The notes under the pieces are model-generated. The model saw nothing but the letters and a program-made list of their open reading frames with translations. It did not search any database and was not told where the DNA came from. A stretch of DNA of 64,000 nucleotides. Source: Arthrobacter sp. Leaf234 (GTDB taxonomy: Bacteria; Actinomycetota; Actinomycetes; Actinomycetales; Micrococcaceae). Positions 1 to 8,432 of this stretch are shown here, in pieces. Position 1 is the stretch's first letter. The number at the start of each line of letters is the position of its first letter. The translations under genes and the position numbers were made by a program. The stretch covers positions 1-64,000 of the forward strand of contig NZ_LMLU01000008.1 in NCBI RefSeq assembly GCF_001422665.1, in the 5' to 3' direction.

Positions 1-30
1 GGCACACTATTGAGTTCTCAAACAACAGGA
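1..30 (-). promoter_or_regulatory. rRNA operon leader with boxA-like element
   Basis: Read on the minus strand, positions 29-1 give TGTTGTTTGAGAACTCAATA followed by GTGTGCC. This is the conserved element found just upstream of 16S rRNA in actinobacterial (for example mycobacterial) rrn leaders and is thought to act as the boxA antitermination site. The rRNA operon itself would therefore start to the left of this window and run leftward. The rRNA genes are not visible here, so this rests on the short conserved element only. Confidence 0.6.
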
Positions 31-469
31 GCTACCGGCACCAAACACAACCAAACCGCTGCATTATCGCTCCGAAGCAACTTTTCAAGCTTACCCACAC
101 CAACCCGATCCTGCAAATCCATCCCCGATCCCGCCACCAACCCCCAGAACACTCCAGGAACCAGCACCACAACCAGAACAAACCCACACAACCGACAACA
201 AACAAGAAGCCCATCCCAACGCCATGCACAGCACACGCCGGAACAACTTCAACTCTGTAAGGGGGGTCGTCACCCACACCGGGGCAACTCCATAACTATA
301 CGACCACCCCACCCCCACCACCAAATCCACCCACACCCCCAAACCCCAGGCCCCGAATCAACCACCCGGTGCAGGGCAACCGGGCCGACCCTGTGCGGAC
401 TGCTTCAGCAGACCGCACAGTCCCACCGGAGCACGTGCTGGTTGGCGCGGAGCCGACTCGTCCTCGCCC

Positions 470-631
470 GCATCGGCCCGCGCAGAGCCACGTCAGGCGG
501 GCACGGATCTGGGCAGTCTCGGTCGGGATACGCGGGCACCGAGCTGACTCGCATCGGCCCGCGCAGTGCCACGTCGGGCGGGCACGGATCTGGGCAGTCT
601 CGGTCGGGATAGGTGGGCACGGAGCTGACTC
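470..631. repeat. 81-bp tandem duplication
   Basis: Two head-to-tail copies with an 81-bp period (470-550 and 551-631), both beginning GCATCGGCCCGCGCAG and ending GAGCTGACTC, differing at only a few bases. A degenerate partial copy of the right-hand end recurs at about 731-759, and of the left boundary at about 448-470. It lies upstream of the rRNA operon promoter region. Confidence 0.85.
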
Positions 632-660
632 GCCGCAGCTCGCGCCGGCCGCCGGTGCCG

Positions 661-691
661 AAGCACGCAAGCACGCAAGCACGCAAGCACC
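661..691. repeat. 8-bp tandem repeat (AAGCACGC)
   Basis: About four consecutive copies of AAGCACGC, the last one incomplete. Simple-sequence tract in non-coding DNA. Confidence 0.85.
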
Positions 692-853
692 GAGCGACCT
701 CGTCGGAGCCAGTATCTACTCTGCAAGGGGAGGTGGGCATCGAGCTAAGTCGCCGGAGCAGGGTCGCGAAAGCGCCGTGCTGCAACGACGGGCAGTACGG
801 CCCACACAGCGCAGCCGTGACAAGCACGACGAACCCGGCAAGCCTGACGAACG

Positions 854-907
854 GACGAACCCGACGAACCAGACGAACCCGACGAACCAGACGAGTCCGA
901 CGACCGG
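854..907. repeat. 9-bp tandem repeat (GACGAACCM)
   Basis: Six consecutive 9-bp units at 854, 863, 872, 881, 890 and 899. The first four alternate GACGAACCC and GACGAACCA and the last two are degenerate. Related GACGA-containing sequence continues on both sides to about 828 and 950. Confidence 0.85.
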
Positions 908-989
908 ACGAGCCCGACCTACCCGACGACAAGCCCGACGACACGACGGCGGACAGTGCAAGGACAAGGCGGGCGTCACGGACGAAGAA

Positions 990-1022
990 GGCCGGCACCT
1001 TCCCCACGGGGAGGTGCCGGCC
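990..1022 (-). terminator. Terminator of tyrS
   Basis: An 11-bp perfect stem (990-1000 with 1012-1022) with an 11-nt loop lies about 80 bp past the tyrS stop codon. On the minus strand the stem is followed by a pyrimidine-rich CTTCTTC. It fits a rho-independent terminator ending tyrS before the rRNA operon. Confidence 0.75.
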
Positions 1023-1099
1023 CTACTCGTCGCCGCCGGCCGGTGCCACGTGCGGCGGGTCCGGCCGGACGCGGCCCGATCATCCTGGCCGGTGGGGCG

Positions 1100-2422
1100 T
1101 CAGCCCGCGTCGACCATCGCCAGGTTGCGCTTGCCCCGGCGCAGGAGCAGGTAGCGCCCGTGGAGTAGGTGCTCCTCCCCCACCACATGATCCACATCCG
1201 AGATCTTCTGGTTGTTGACGTACGCGCCGCCCTCCGCGACCGTGCGGCGCGCAGCGGAATTGCTGGCCGACAGCCCGGAGGCGACGAGGAGTTCGATGAT
1301 GCCGAGGCCGTCGCGTCCGACCGTGACCGACTCGAGCTCTGCTGTCGCGGCCTGCAGGGTGGGGAGGTCCAGCGACGCGAGGTCGCCCTGACCGAACAGG
1401 GCTGCCGAGGCCGCGATGACCTTGTCGGTGGCCTCGACGCCGTGCACCAGCGACGTGACATCGTAGGCCAGCGCCCGCTGCGCCTCCCGGGCATGCGGCC
1501 GCTCCGCCGTCGCGCGCTCCAGCTCCTCGATCTCGGCACGCGAGCGGAACGTGAAGATCCTGATCCGCTCCGCGACATCGGCGTCGGAGGTATTCAGCCA
1601 GAACTGGAACATGGCGTACGGGCTGGTCATCGTGGGATCCAGCCAGATGGCGTTCCCCTCGCTCTTCCCGAACTTGGTGCCGTCCGAGTTCGTGATCAGT
1701 GGCGTGCCGATCGCGTGTACGCCTCTCCCCTCGACCTTACGGACCAGCTCGGTGCCGCTCGTCAGATTCCCCCACTGGTCCGATCCACCCGTCTGCAGCA
1801 CGCAGTCGTAGTCGCGGAAGAGCTGGAGGTAGTCCATGCCCTGCAGGATCTGGTAGCTGAACTCGCTGTAGCTGATGCCCTCGTCGGAGTTCAGTCGCTT
1901 GGCGACCGTCTCCTTCTTGATCATGGTGCCGACGCGGAAGTACTTCCCGACGTCGCGGAGGAAATCGATGACGGACATCGGCCCGGTCCAGTCGAGGTTG
2001 TTGACCATCCGCGCGGCGTTGTCACCCTCGAAGTCGAGGAAGCGCTGCACCTGCCCCTGGAGGTAGCCGACCCACTCGGAGACGGTCTCCTTGGTGTTCA
2101 TCGTCCGTTCCGCCGTCGGCCGGGGGTCACCGACGAGGCCGGTGGATCCCCCGACCAGGCCCAGGGGACGGTGCCCCGCCAGCTGCAGACGGCGCATCGT
2201 GAGTAACTGGACGAGGTTGCCCAGGTGCAGGCTGGGCGCCGTGGGATCGAACCCGCAGTAGAACGTGATGGGCGGACCGGCCAGCAGCTCCCTCAGTTCG
2301 CCTTCGTCCGTGGAGACATGGATCAGGCCCCGCCAGGCGAGCTCGTCGTACACGCCGTCGAAGGACGGATCGTTGCGCTGGCCTGCGAGGCCACTGACCG
2401 GGGAGTCTGTTTGCTGGGACAC
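1100..2422 (-). CDS. tyrS: Tyrosyl-tRNA synthetase
   Basis: Cytosolic class I aminoacyl-tRNA synthetase that charges tRNA-Tyr with tyrosine using ATP. The 440-residue product has the usual bacterial length. The class I HIGH-type motif appears as HLGN (about residues 66-69) in FDPTAPSLHLGN. The KMSKS-type loop is KFGKS (near residue 250), and an S4-like RNA-binding domain occupies the last ~80 residues. The start is GTG at 2422. TAATTT (2429-2434) ends 6 nt upstream, so the mRNA may be leaderless, with its promoter inside the 3' end of the HelD gene. It is the last gene before the leftward rRNA operon and has its own terminator at 990-1022. Confidence 0.97.
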   Translation of the reverse strand: MSQQTDSPVSGLAGQRNDPSFDGVYDELAWRGLIHVSTDEGELRELLAGPPITFYCGFDPTAPSLHLGNLVQLLTMRRLQLAGHRPLGLVGGSTGLVGDPRPTAERTMNTKETVSEWVGYLQGQVQRFLDFEGDNAARMVNNLDWTGPMSVIDFLRDVGKYFRVGTMIKKETVAKRLNSDEGISYSEFSYQILQGMDYLQLFRDYDCVLQTGGSDQWGNLTSGTELVRKVEGRGVHAIGTPLITNSDGTKFGKSEGNAIWLDPTMTSPYAMFQFWLNTSDADVAERIRIFTFRSRAEIEELERATAERPHAREAQRALAYDVTSLVHGVEATDKVIAASAALFGQGDLASLDLPTLQAATAELESVTVGRDGLGIIELLVASGLSASNSAARRTVAEGGAYVNNQKISDVDHVVGEEHLLHGRYLLLRRGKRNLAMVDAG

Positions 2423-2428
2423 CCCACC

Positions 2429-2434
2429 AAATTA
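2429..2434 (-). promoter_or_regulatory. Putative -10 of tyrS (leaderless)
   Basis: TAATTT on the minus strand, 6 nt before the tyrS GTG and immediately downstream of the HelD-gene stop codon. A separate tyrS promoter is plausible; I see no convincing -35. Confidence 0.45.
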
Positions 2435-4687
2435 TCAGTCGGCCATACCAGCGGGAATTCGGCCGGAGGAGATGACGCGCAGGCGCTGCGTGGGCCTCGT
2501 CATCGCGACGTACAGGTCCCCCACCCTCGCGCCGGCGGAGTCGAGCATCTCCTGCGGCTCGAGGATGACCACGCCGTCGAACTCCAGGCCCTTCGATTCG
2601 CGGGGACTGATGACCACGATGTCCTGGCCGGGCCCACCCGCGCCGGTCCCTACACGATCCGCGTAGCAGGGAGCGAGCGCAGCGCGGACGTCGGGTACCA
2701 GGGCCTCGGGGGCGATGACCGCCAGGAGGCCGCCGTCGATCGCCGCGAGCTCCTCGGGCATGGCCCGCACCAGTGCGGGCAGCACCTCGGGAACCGTGTC
2801 GAGCACCGGGGGGAACCTGCCCTCACGCACGGCCTTCGGCGCCGAGACCACCAGTCCGGCGGCGTTGGCCATCCGCACGGCGGCTTCGGCGATCTGGGAG
2901 GGGGTCCGGTAGTTGACCGTCAGCTCCTCCAGCTGCCACCGCTCCCCGACGAACGGTTCGAGCGCCTGCTGCCAGGAGCGCGAACCGGCGGCGGAGCTGG
3001 TCTGGGCGATGTCACCGACGATCGTGAAGGACTTCAGCGGGCAGCGTCGCATGAGCAGGCGCCACTGCATCGGGGACAGCTCCTGTGCCTCGTCGACGAC
3101 GATGTGCCCGTACGCCCAGGTGCGGTCGGTGGAGGCGCGATCGGCGGCGGACAGGCGCGTCGCGGACACCGCGTTGTGCTGCGCGAGGTCCTCCGCCGTC
3201 AGGACCCCGTCCACGCCGGAGTCCTCGAGGGAGGCGTTGACGTTCTCGAGGGCACGCTCGGCGTTGGCGAGGTCGCGCTTCTGCTCCTGCTCCCGGGCGG
3301 CGGTGTCGCGGCCGGCGGAGGCATCGAGATCCCCCAGCAGTTCGGCGGCCTCGTCGAGCAGCGGGACGTCTGCCTCGGTCCAGGGAGCATCGACGGGCCT
3401 CGCCAGGGCGGCCCGCTCGGCGTCGGTCAACCCGGGCGCCGCGGCGCGCAGCAGTTCCGGCCGCGCGAAGAGTTCCGACACGAGCTTCTGCGGCGTGAGC
3501 GGCATCCACGCGAGGTTCAGGGCGATCCGGACATCCCTGGAACTGCGGACATCCTCCGCGAGGTAGGAGCGGTCCGCGTTGTTGCCGCCGCCCGAGGACT
3601 CCTCGAGCTTGTCCAGCAGCTGCTCGGTGAGCTCCCGGAGCAGGATCTTCACGAAGGTCACGCGGCCCTCGTTGTGCGGCTTCCCGGTCGCACGGGCACG
3701 CTCACGCGCACGGCCCACCTGCCGGGGGGTGAGGGTCAGCATGGTCCCCTCGACGTTGAGGCGCTTGTTCTCGGCGGGCACCCGCTCGCGGTTCGCGACG
3801 GCGCTGCGGATCACCGCGGCCATGTCGAGGCGGCCCTTGATGGCTGCTGCCTCCTCGCTCGTCTCCTGGACGGTGTGGACACCCGGCATGAGGGTGCCGA
3901 TGCCGGCCATCACGACCCCGGTCTCACCGAGGGACGGAAGGACCCGCTCGATGTACTTCATGAAGGCGTCGGTGGGTCCGACCAGCAGGACGCCGGCGGA
4001 CTTCAGCCGCTCGCGGTGCGTGTAGAGGAGATAGGCGGCACGGTGGAGCGCGACGGCGGTCTTGCCGGTACCCGGCCCGCCCTGCACCACGGTCACGCCC
4101 GGCAGGGGGGCGCGGATGATGCGGTCCTGCTCCGCCTGGATGGTGCCCACGATGTCCGACATCTGGCCTGTGCGGCGAGAATTCAGGGCGGCGAGCAGGG
4201 CTCCCTCCCCCTGCAGCGAGTCGTCGTCGCCGAGGAGGTCCGCATCCAGGACGTCGTCCTCGATCGCGACGACGTCGCGCCGCGAGAGGATGAGGTGCCG
4301 ACGACGCCGGACGCCCATCCGCTCGAAGGCCGTGGCCTGGTAGAACGTCCCCGCTTCGGGTGCACGCCAGTCGACCATGAGCTGCCGGAGGTCGTCGTCG
4401 GACAGGCCGATGCGGCCGATGTAGCGCTTGTCCCCGCTGTCGAGGTCCAGGCGGCCGAACACGAGGCGGTCGTCGACAGCGCTCAGCTGGGCGAGACGGT
4501 CCTCGTACATGGTGGCGAAGGCGTCGCGCTCCGAGCGGTTCTGGTGGGAGCCGGCCGCCTGGGTGCGCCGCACGTCGGCGAGCTGCTGGGCCTTCTCCGC
4601 CCGGAGATGATCGAGCCGGCGGTACAGGCCATCGACGTAGTCGCGCTCCGCGTCGAGTTCGACTCTCGCCTGGGGCGTCTCGGGCAT
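2435..4687 (-). CDS. HelD-family RNA polymerase-associated ATPase
   Basis: Superfamily 1 (UvrD/Rep-like) ATPase of the HelD family. Known members bind RNA polymerase and release it from stalled or inactive complexes, and some actinobacterial members (HelR) give rifamycin tolerance. The 750-residue product starts at the ATG at 4687, preceded by AGGAAG. Its N-terminal ~100 residues are charged and predicted coiled-coil (secondary-channel arm in the family). Walker A GGPGTGKT is at about 203-210, the DEAQE motif II at about 530, and the late helicase motif ESKGLEFD near residue 680. The open frame continues far upstream, but that part overlaps apt and mpg and is not coding. Assignment to HelR rather than generic HelD is not possible by eye. 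Confidence 0.9.
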   Translation of the reverse strand: MPETPQARVELDAERDYVDGLYRRLDHLRAEKAQQLADVRRTQAAGSHQNRSERDAFATMYEDRLAQLSAVDDRLVFGRLDLDSGDKRYIGRIGLSDDDLRQLMVDWRAPEAGTFYQATAFERMGVRRRRHLILSRRDVVAIEDDVLDADLLGDDDSLQGEGALLAALNSRRTGQMSDIVGTIQAEQDRIIRAPLPGVTVVQGGPGTGKTAVALHRAAYLLYTHRERLKSAGVLLVGPTDAFMKYIERVLPSLGETGVVMAGIGTLMPGVHTVQETSEEAAAIKGRLDMAAVIRSAVANRERVPAENKRLNVEGTMLTLTPRQVGRARERARATGKPHNEGRVTFVKILLRELTEQLLDKLEESSGGGNNADRSYLAEDVRSSRDVRIALNLAWMPLTPQKLVSELFARPELLRAAAPGLTDAERAALARPVDAPWTEADVPLLDEAAELLGDLDASAGRDTAAREQEQKRDLANAERALENVNASLEDSGVDGVLTAEDLAQHNAVSATRLSAADRASTDRTWAYGHIVVDEAQELSPMQWRLLMRRCPLKSFTIVGDIAQTSSAAGSRSWQQALEPFVGERWQLEELTVNYRTPSQIAEAAVRMANAAGLVVSAPKAVREGRFPPVLDTVPEVLPALVRAMPEELAAIDGGLLAVIAPEALVPDVRAALAPCYADRVGTGAGGPGQDIVVISPRESKGLEFDGVVILEPQEMLDSAGARVGDLYVAMTRPTQRLRVISSGRIPAGMAD

Positions 4688-4725
4688 CGGGAACTTCCTT
4701 CCATCACACAGGCGGACCGTCAAGT

Positions 4726-5340
4726 CTAGCGCGGGGCGGGCGCCACGATCTCCAGTGCGTGAACGGTCCGTCCGGCGAGCTTCTCGCGCCCGCCGAGGCC
4801 GCCGAGTTCGAGGACCACTCCGCAGCCGACGACGGTTGCTCCCGCCCTGTCGAGCAACGTGCACGCCGCGACGAGCGTTCCGCCCGTGGCGAGGACGTCG
4901 TCGAGCACGAGCACGCGGGACCCTGCAGGAAGATCCGATTGGTGGATCTCCAACGCTGCCTGGCCGTATTCGAGGTCGTAGGACTCCCGGTGCACCGCTC
5001 GCGGCAGCTTGCCCGCCTTCCGGATGGTGACGACGCCGGTCCCCGTCGCGTACCCGACGGCGGCCGCCAGCAGGAAACCGCGCGCCTCGACCCCGGCGAC
5101 GGCGTCGAAGGTCCCGGCGAAGGACGCGGCGATCGCATCGACGACTTCGCGGAAGCCCGCCGCGTCCGCGAACACGGGAGTGAGGTCGCGGAACAGGATG
5201 CCCGGAGACGGGAAGTCGGGGACGACGACGGTGAGGCGGTCGATGGCCGCCACCGCACGGTCCAGGAGGTGCGTGCTGCCGGGGTCCGCTGCCGGTCCGG
5301 GTGCACTGGTTCCGCCGGTCCCGGCTCCGCTGATCGTCAC
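4726..5340 (-). CDS. apt: Adenine phosphoribosyltransferase
   Basis: Purine salvage enzyme making AMP from adenine and PRPP. The type I PRTase signature LVLDDVLATGGT lies near residues 145-156 and binds the PRPP ribose phosphate. The family N-terminal motif VPDFPSPGILFRDLTP is also present. The 204-residue product is slightly long because of a Gly/Ala/Pro-rich N-terminus of about 25 residues. The start is GTG at 5340 with AAGG 7 nt upstream. Only 9 bp separate it from the stop of mpg, so the two are probably co-transcribed. A start at a downstream codon near the conserved core cannot be excluded. Confidence 0.95.
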   Translation of the reverse strand: MTISGAGTGGTSAPGPAADPGSTHLLDRAVAAIDRLTVVVPDFPSPGILFRDLTPVFADAAGFREVVDAIAASFAGTFDAVAGVEARGFLLAAAVGYATGTGVVTIRKAGKLPRAVHRESYDLEYGQAALEIHQSDLPAGSRVLVLDDVLATGGTLVAACTLLDRAGATVVGCGVVLELGGLGGREKLAGRTVHALEIVAPAPR

Positions 5341-5349
5341 GGATCAACC

Positions 5350-5979
5350 TTACGGGCTGCGCGGCTTGCCCGGGCGGTACCGGGAGACCGTCGGCTCGTC
5401 CGGCAGCCAGAATCGCCAGGGATACTCCTCGGTCCCCGCGACGCCGCTGACACCGACGCGTGGGCCGCGCTCGAACCTGTCCGCACGCTCCTGCGACAGG
5501 TCCAGGCTGAACGGCTCCGCGAGCGCGTCGGCGCCGTCGAACCGGCGGTCCAGTCCCAGGGCCTGGGCGAGGCGTGCCGGCCCGCGTGCGAGGTCGAGAT
5601 CCGACGCGGGGCGGGATCGCCGTTCGCGGGCGAGGTCGATACCCTCCTCGATCTCGCCCCCGCGCAGCAGGAGTCCGGTGGCCCAGCCCTCCGTGCCGCA
5701 CACGATGTTGGCGCAGTAGTGCATTCCGTAGGTGAAGTACACATAGAGGTGTCCGGCAGGTCCGAACATGGTCGCGTTCCGGGCGGTCATCCCGCGGAAG
5801 GCATGCGAACCGGGATCGGCGTCCCCCAGGTACGCCTCCACCTCGGTGATCCGGACGGTGACGGCGCCCTCCTCCGACTGGTGGGTGAGGCGGGAGCCCA
5901 GGAGCCTGGGTGCGACGTCCAGCGCACTGCGGGCAAGTTCCGCCCGCGTCGCCGGGCCGGTGCCGCTCTCCTCGATCAC
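5350..5979 (-). CDS. 3-methyladenine DNA glycosylase (Mpg/AAG family)
   Basis: Monofunctional base-excision glycosylase of the AAG/MPG family, removing 3-methyladenine and other alkylated or deaminated purines. Recognisable motifs are ITEVEAYLG, containing the catalytic Glu, then DPGSHAFRG and the YVYFTYGMHYCANIV core. The chosen start is GTG at 5979 (209 residues); TACGGT ends 6 nt before it, fitting a leaderless mRNA. An ATG at 6024 in the same frame would add 15 residues with no family support. It is divergent from the Ada-AlkA gene, so three alkylation-repair genes are grouped here. Confidence 0.9.
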   Translation of the reverse strand: MIEESGTGPATRAELARSALDVAPRLLGSRLTHQSEEGAVTVRITEVEAYLGDADPGSHAFRGMTARNATMFGPAGHLYVYFTYGMHYCANIVCGTEGWATGLLLRGGEIEEGIDLARERRSRPASDLDLARGPARLAQALGLDRRFDGADALAEPFSLDLSQERADRFERGPRVGVSGVAGTEEYPWRFWLPDEPTVSRYRPGKPRSP

Positions 5980-5985
5980 GCATCG

Positions 5986-5991
5986 ACCGTA
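5986..5991 (-). promoter_or_regulatory. Putative -10 of mpg (leaderless)
   Basis: TACGGT on the minus strand ending 6 nt before the GTG at 5979, in the mpg/Ada-AlkA divergent region. Confidence 0.45.
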
Positions 5992-6073
5992 GCAAAGTCC
6001 CCGCATCCCGAACGCCGCCGCCATGTCCGAATCCCGCTAGTTCCAGACCGTGACGACTGTCAGGATGGCGGGT

Positions 6074-7654
6074 ATGGACTTCTGGCAGCAGTACCGGGCG
6101 ATCGATGCCCGCGATGCGCGCTTCGACGGGCAGTTCGTCACTGCGGTCTCGAGCACGGGCATCTACTGCCGTCCGTCCTGTCCCGCCCGGACGCCGAAGC
6201 CCGCGAACGTGACGTTCTACCGCACCTCGGCGGCTGCCCACGACGCCGGGTACCGCGCCTGCAAGCGATGCCTCCCCGAAGCGGTTCCCGGCGATCCGGG
6301 ATGGAACCTGCGGAACGACGCAGCGGCCCGTGCCATGCGCCTGATCATGGACGGGGAAGTGGACCGCACCGGCGTATCCGGCCTGGCGGCCCACCTCGGC
6401 TACTCCACACGGCATCTCAACCGGATCCTGACGGCGGAGCTCGGGGCCGGAGCCCTCGCCCTCGCCCGGGCACACCGCGCCCAGACAGCCCGAACGCTCC
6501 TCACCTCGTCCGCGCTCCGTTTCGCCGACGTCGCCTTCGCCTCCGGTTTCGGCAGCATCCGCCAGTTCAACGACACCGTGCAGCAGGTCTTCGACCTCAC
6601 CCCCCGGCAACTCCGCGACGCCGCGCGTGGACTCCCGGTCGAGGTGCCGCCTCCACACGGGCCGGGCCGGGGTCCGGTCCGGCTGTCCCTCGCACTGCCG
6701 GTCCGCCTGCCGTACGACGACGGCATCTTCCGCTTCCTCGCCGCGCGGGCCGTGGTCGGCGTCGAGCTCGGGACGGGATCCACCTACGAGCGGCTCCTGA
6801 GGCTCCCCACCGGACCGGCCTGGTTCCGTGCCGCACGGGTCGAGCGCCGCACGGACGGCCGGGCCCTGCTCCCCGTGACGGTCTCGGTGACCGGTCTCGG
6901 TGACCTTCCCGCCCTCCTGGCGCGCATCCGGCGGCTTTTCGACCTCGACGCCGATCCTGTGGCGATCGACACGGCGCTGGCACGGAGCCGATCCTTCGCT
7001 CCCCTCGCCGCAGCGGCGCCGGGACTGCGCCTGCCCGGCTCCCTGGCTCCCCACGAGACGCTGGTCCGGGCGATTGCGGGTCAGCAGGTCACGGTCGCTG
7101 CAGCGACGACGGCCCTGGGGCGCCTCGCGGAGGCGGGTCGGCCCGTGCACGCGCCGGGAACGACCCTGACACGGTACTTCCCCTCCGCCCAGGACCTTGC
7201 GGACCGCCTCGGACCCCTGCTGCGGGGACCACGCCGCCGGAACGACGCCCTGCGGGCCGCGGTCGTGGAGCTCGCGACAGGAGCACTGTCCTTCGGCGTC
7301 GGCTCCGATCCGGCAGACCTCCGCAGGGACCTCCTGGCACTCGACGGCGTGGGGCCCTGGACGGCGGACTACGTCGGGATGCGTGTGCTGGGCGACCCGG
7401 ACGTCCATCTGCCCGACGACGCCGCCGTCCGCACGGGCTGGTCGCGGGTCCTCGCGTCGCACGCGGCATCCGCGGGATCGGACACGCCCCTCGAGGCGGC
7501 GATGCTGGGGATCAGGCCCTGGCGTTCCTACGCGACGCTCCACCTCTGGCGTGTCGCTGCCGAACCTCGTGGCCGGGCAGCGACGGCACCCCGCACCTCA
7601 TCAGCTGCACCACGTACCCTGTTGGCACCCACCGAACGGACGATCTTCCCATGA
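6074..7654 (+). CDS. Ada-AlkA fusion: alkylation sensor and DNA glycosylase
   Basis: Two-part alkylation-response protein of 526 residues, closely resembling M. tuberculosis Rv1317c in layout. The Ada metal-binding domain has a Cys quartet at 32, 36, 63 and 66, with the same spacing as E. coli Ada Cys38/42/69/72. It senses methylphosphotriesters by methyl transfer. An AraC-type HTH pair follows at about 75-185. The C-terminal half is an AlkA-type HhH-GPD glycosylase with LDGVGPWTADYVGMR and a following catalytic-type Asp in HLPDD. The O6-methylguanine transferase domain of E. coli Ada is absent and is supplied by the next gene. The ATG at 6074 has AGGA 8 nt upstream; GTG 6050 and ATG 6065 are alternatives. 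Its stop overlaps the next start (ATGA). Confidence 0.93.
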   Translation: MDFWQQYRAIDARDARFDGQFVTAVSSTGIYCRPSCPARTPKPANVTFYRTSAAAHDAGYRACKRCLPEAVPGDPGWNLRNDAAARAMRLIMDGEVDRTGVSGLAAHLGYSTRHLNRILTAELGAGALALARAHRAQTARTLLTSSALRFADVAFASGFGSIRQFNDTVQQVFDLTPRQLRDAARGLPVEVPPPHGPGRGPVRLSLALPVRLPYDDGIFRFLAARAVVGVELGTGSTYERLLRLPTGPAWFRAARVERRTDGRALLPVTVSVTGLGDLPALLARIRRLFDLDADPVAIDTALARSRSFAPLAAAAPGLRLPGSLAPHETLVRAIAGQQVTVAAATTALGRLAEAGRPVHAPGTTLTRYFPSAQDLADRLGPLLRGPRRRNDALRAAVVELATGALSFGVGSDPADLRRDLLALDGVGPWTADYVGMRVLGDPDVHLPDDAAVRTGWSRVLASHAASAGSDTPLEAAMLGIRPWRSYATLHLWRVAAEPRGRAATAPRTSSAAPRTLLAPTERTIFP

Positions 7655-8250
7655 GCACCCTCTCCCCTGCAGCACCCACCGCGACGGGCACAACCCCCAC
7701 TCCGACGCCGACGCCGACGTCCGGCATCCTCCGGCTGCAGGGAACGACGACGACCACCATCGACACCCCCGACGGCGCCTTCACCGTCATAGAGGCCGAG
7801 GGCGCGGTGCTCTCCTCGGGGTGGACGGACACCGCGGGGGACCTCGTGGGCCAGATCCATCCCACGATCAGGGCCACCGCCTTCGATCCGGCCGCCTCGG
7901 CGCCGGCCCCGATCCTCGAGGCGGTGGCACGGTACTACGACGGCGACTTCGCAGCGATCACCTCCGTGCGGGTGCGTCAGGCCTCCGGTCCGTTCCGCGT
8001 GCACGCCTGGGACGTGCTGCGGACGGTGGAACCGGGCGCGCCCGTGACCTACCTGCAGTACGCCGAGCGCGCCGGCAACGCGGCAGCCATCCGCGCCGCC
8101 GCGGGCGCCTGCGCGAAGAACGCGGCGGCCCTCTTCGTCCCCTGCCACCGCGTCATCCGGACGGATGGCACCCTCGGTGGATTCCGGTGGGGCCTCGCCG
8201 TGAAGCAGCGGCTGCTCGACCGCGAGGCGGGACGGCTTCCGCTCCCCTGA
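7651..8250 (+). CDS. ogt: Methylated-DNA--protein-cysteine methyltransferase
   Basis: Suicide repair protein that moves the methyl group of O6-methylguanine to its own cysteine. The active-site signature PCHRVI is present, with the acceptor Cys at residue 165, followed by the family motif LGGFRWG. The 199-residue product carries a Thr/Pro-rich N-terminus of about 30 residues that is unlikely to be conserved. The start overlaps the Ada-AlkA stop by 4 bp, implying translational coupling and joint induction with that protein. Confidence 0.95.
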   Translation: MSTLSPAAPTATGTTPTPTPTPTSGILRLQGTTTTTIDTPDGAFTVIEAEGAVLSSGWTDTAGDLVGQIHPTIRATAFDPAASAPAPILEAVARYYDGDFAAITSVRVRQASGPFRVHAWDVLRTVEPGAPVTYLQYAERAGNAAAIRAAAGACAKNAAALFVPCHRVIRTDGTLGGFRWGLAVKQRLLDREAGRLPLP

Positions 8251-8373
8251 TCACCGCCACGCCGCGAAGGCTCCGGCGAGCCGGTGTGCCCGGCGGGCCT
8301 CGCCGCGTGGGGGCACCGGCGCGTGGGCTACGGCGTCGGGCCGTGGGCCCGGGCTCGGGTCCTGAGCGATTCC

Positions 8374-8432
8374 GTCAGGCGTCACCGTCGGGCGTGGGCG
8401 TCAGGCGTCAGGCGTCACTGTCAGGCGTGGGC
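8374..8432. repeat. 33-bp tandem repeat spanning the ABC gene stop codon
   Basis: Two copies of GTCAGGCGTCAC(C/T)GTC(G/A)GGCGTGGGC lie at 8374-8399 and 8407-8432, with an extra GTCAGGC between them (33-bp spacing). The right-hand copy contains the last codons and stop (8421-8423) of the ABC exporter, so the gene's 3' end appears to have been duplicated downstream. On the minus strand the array carries TGA several times. Confidence 0.8.

Larger units (their letters stand above)
31..989. other. Non-coding, repeat-rich region between rrn leader and tyrS
   Basis: No convincing gene is present. Open frames here run through tandem repeats and give low-complexity proteins rich in Arg, Pro, Thr and Ser. 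The left third (about 240-320) probably contains the promoter of the leftward rRNA operon: a TATAGT hexamer can be read on the minus strand at about 295-300, but I cannot pair it with a good -35. The remainder holds an 81-bp tandem duplication, an 8-bp repeat tract and a 9-bp repeat tract, listed separately. Confidence 0.6.

Noticed and set aside
10-1154. Open frames in the left intergenic region
   Set aside because: They read through tandem repeats, have no ribosome sites and give Arg/Thr/Pro-rich low-complexity products.
2225-4729. 834-codon open frame on the plus strand
   Set aside because: Antisense shadow of the HelD gene, which has intact helicase motifs in its own frame.
4688-7543. 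Long upstream extension of the HelD reading frame
   Set aside because: Overlaps apt, mpg and the Ada-AlkA gene, all with clear family motifs, and is Arg/Gly/Pro-rich. The real start is the ATG at 4687 with a good ribosome site.
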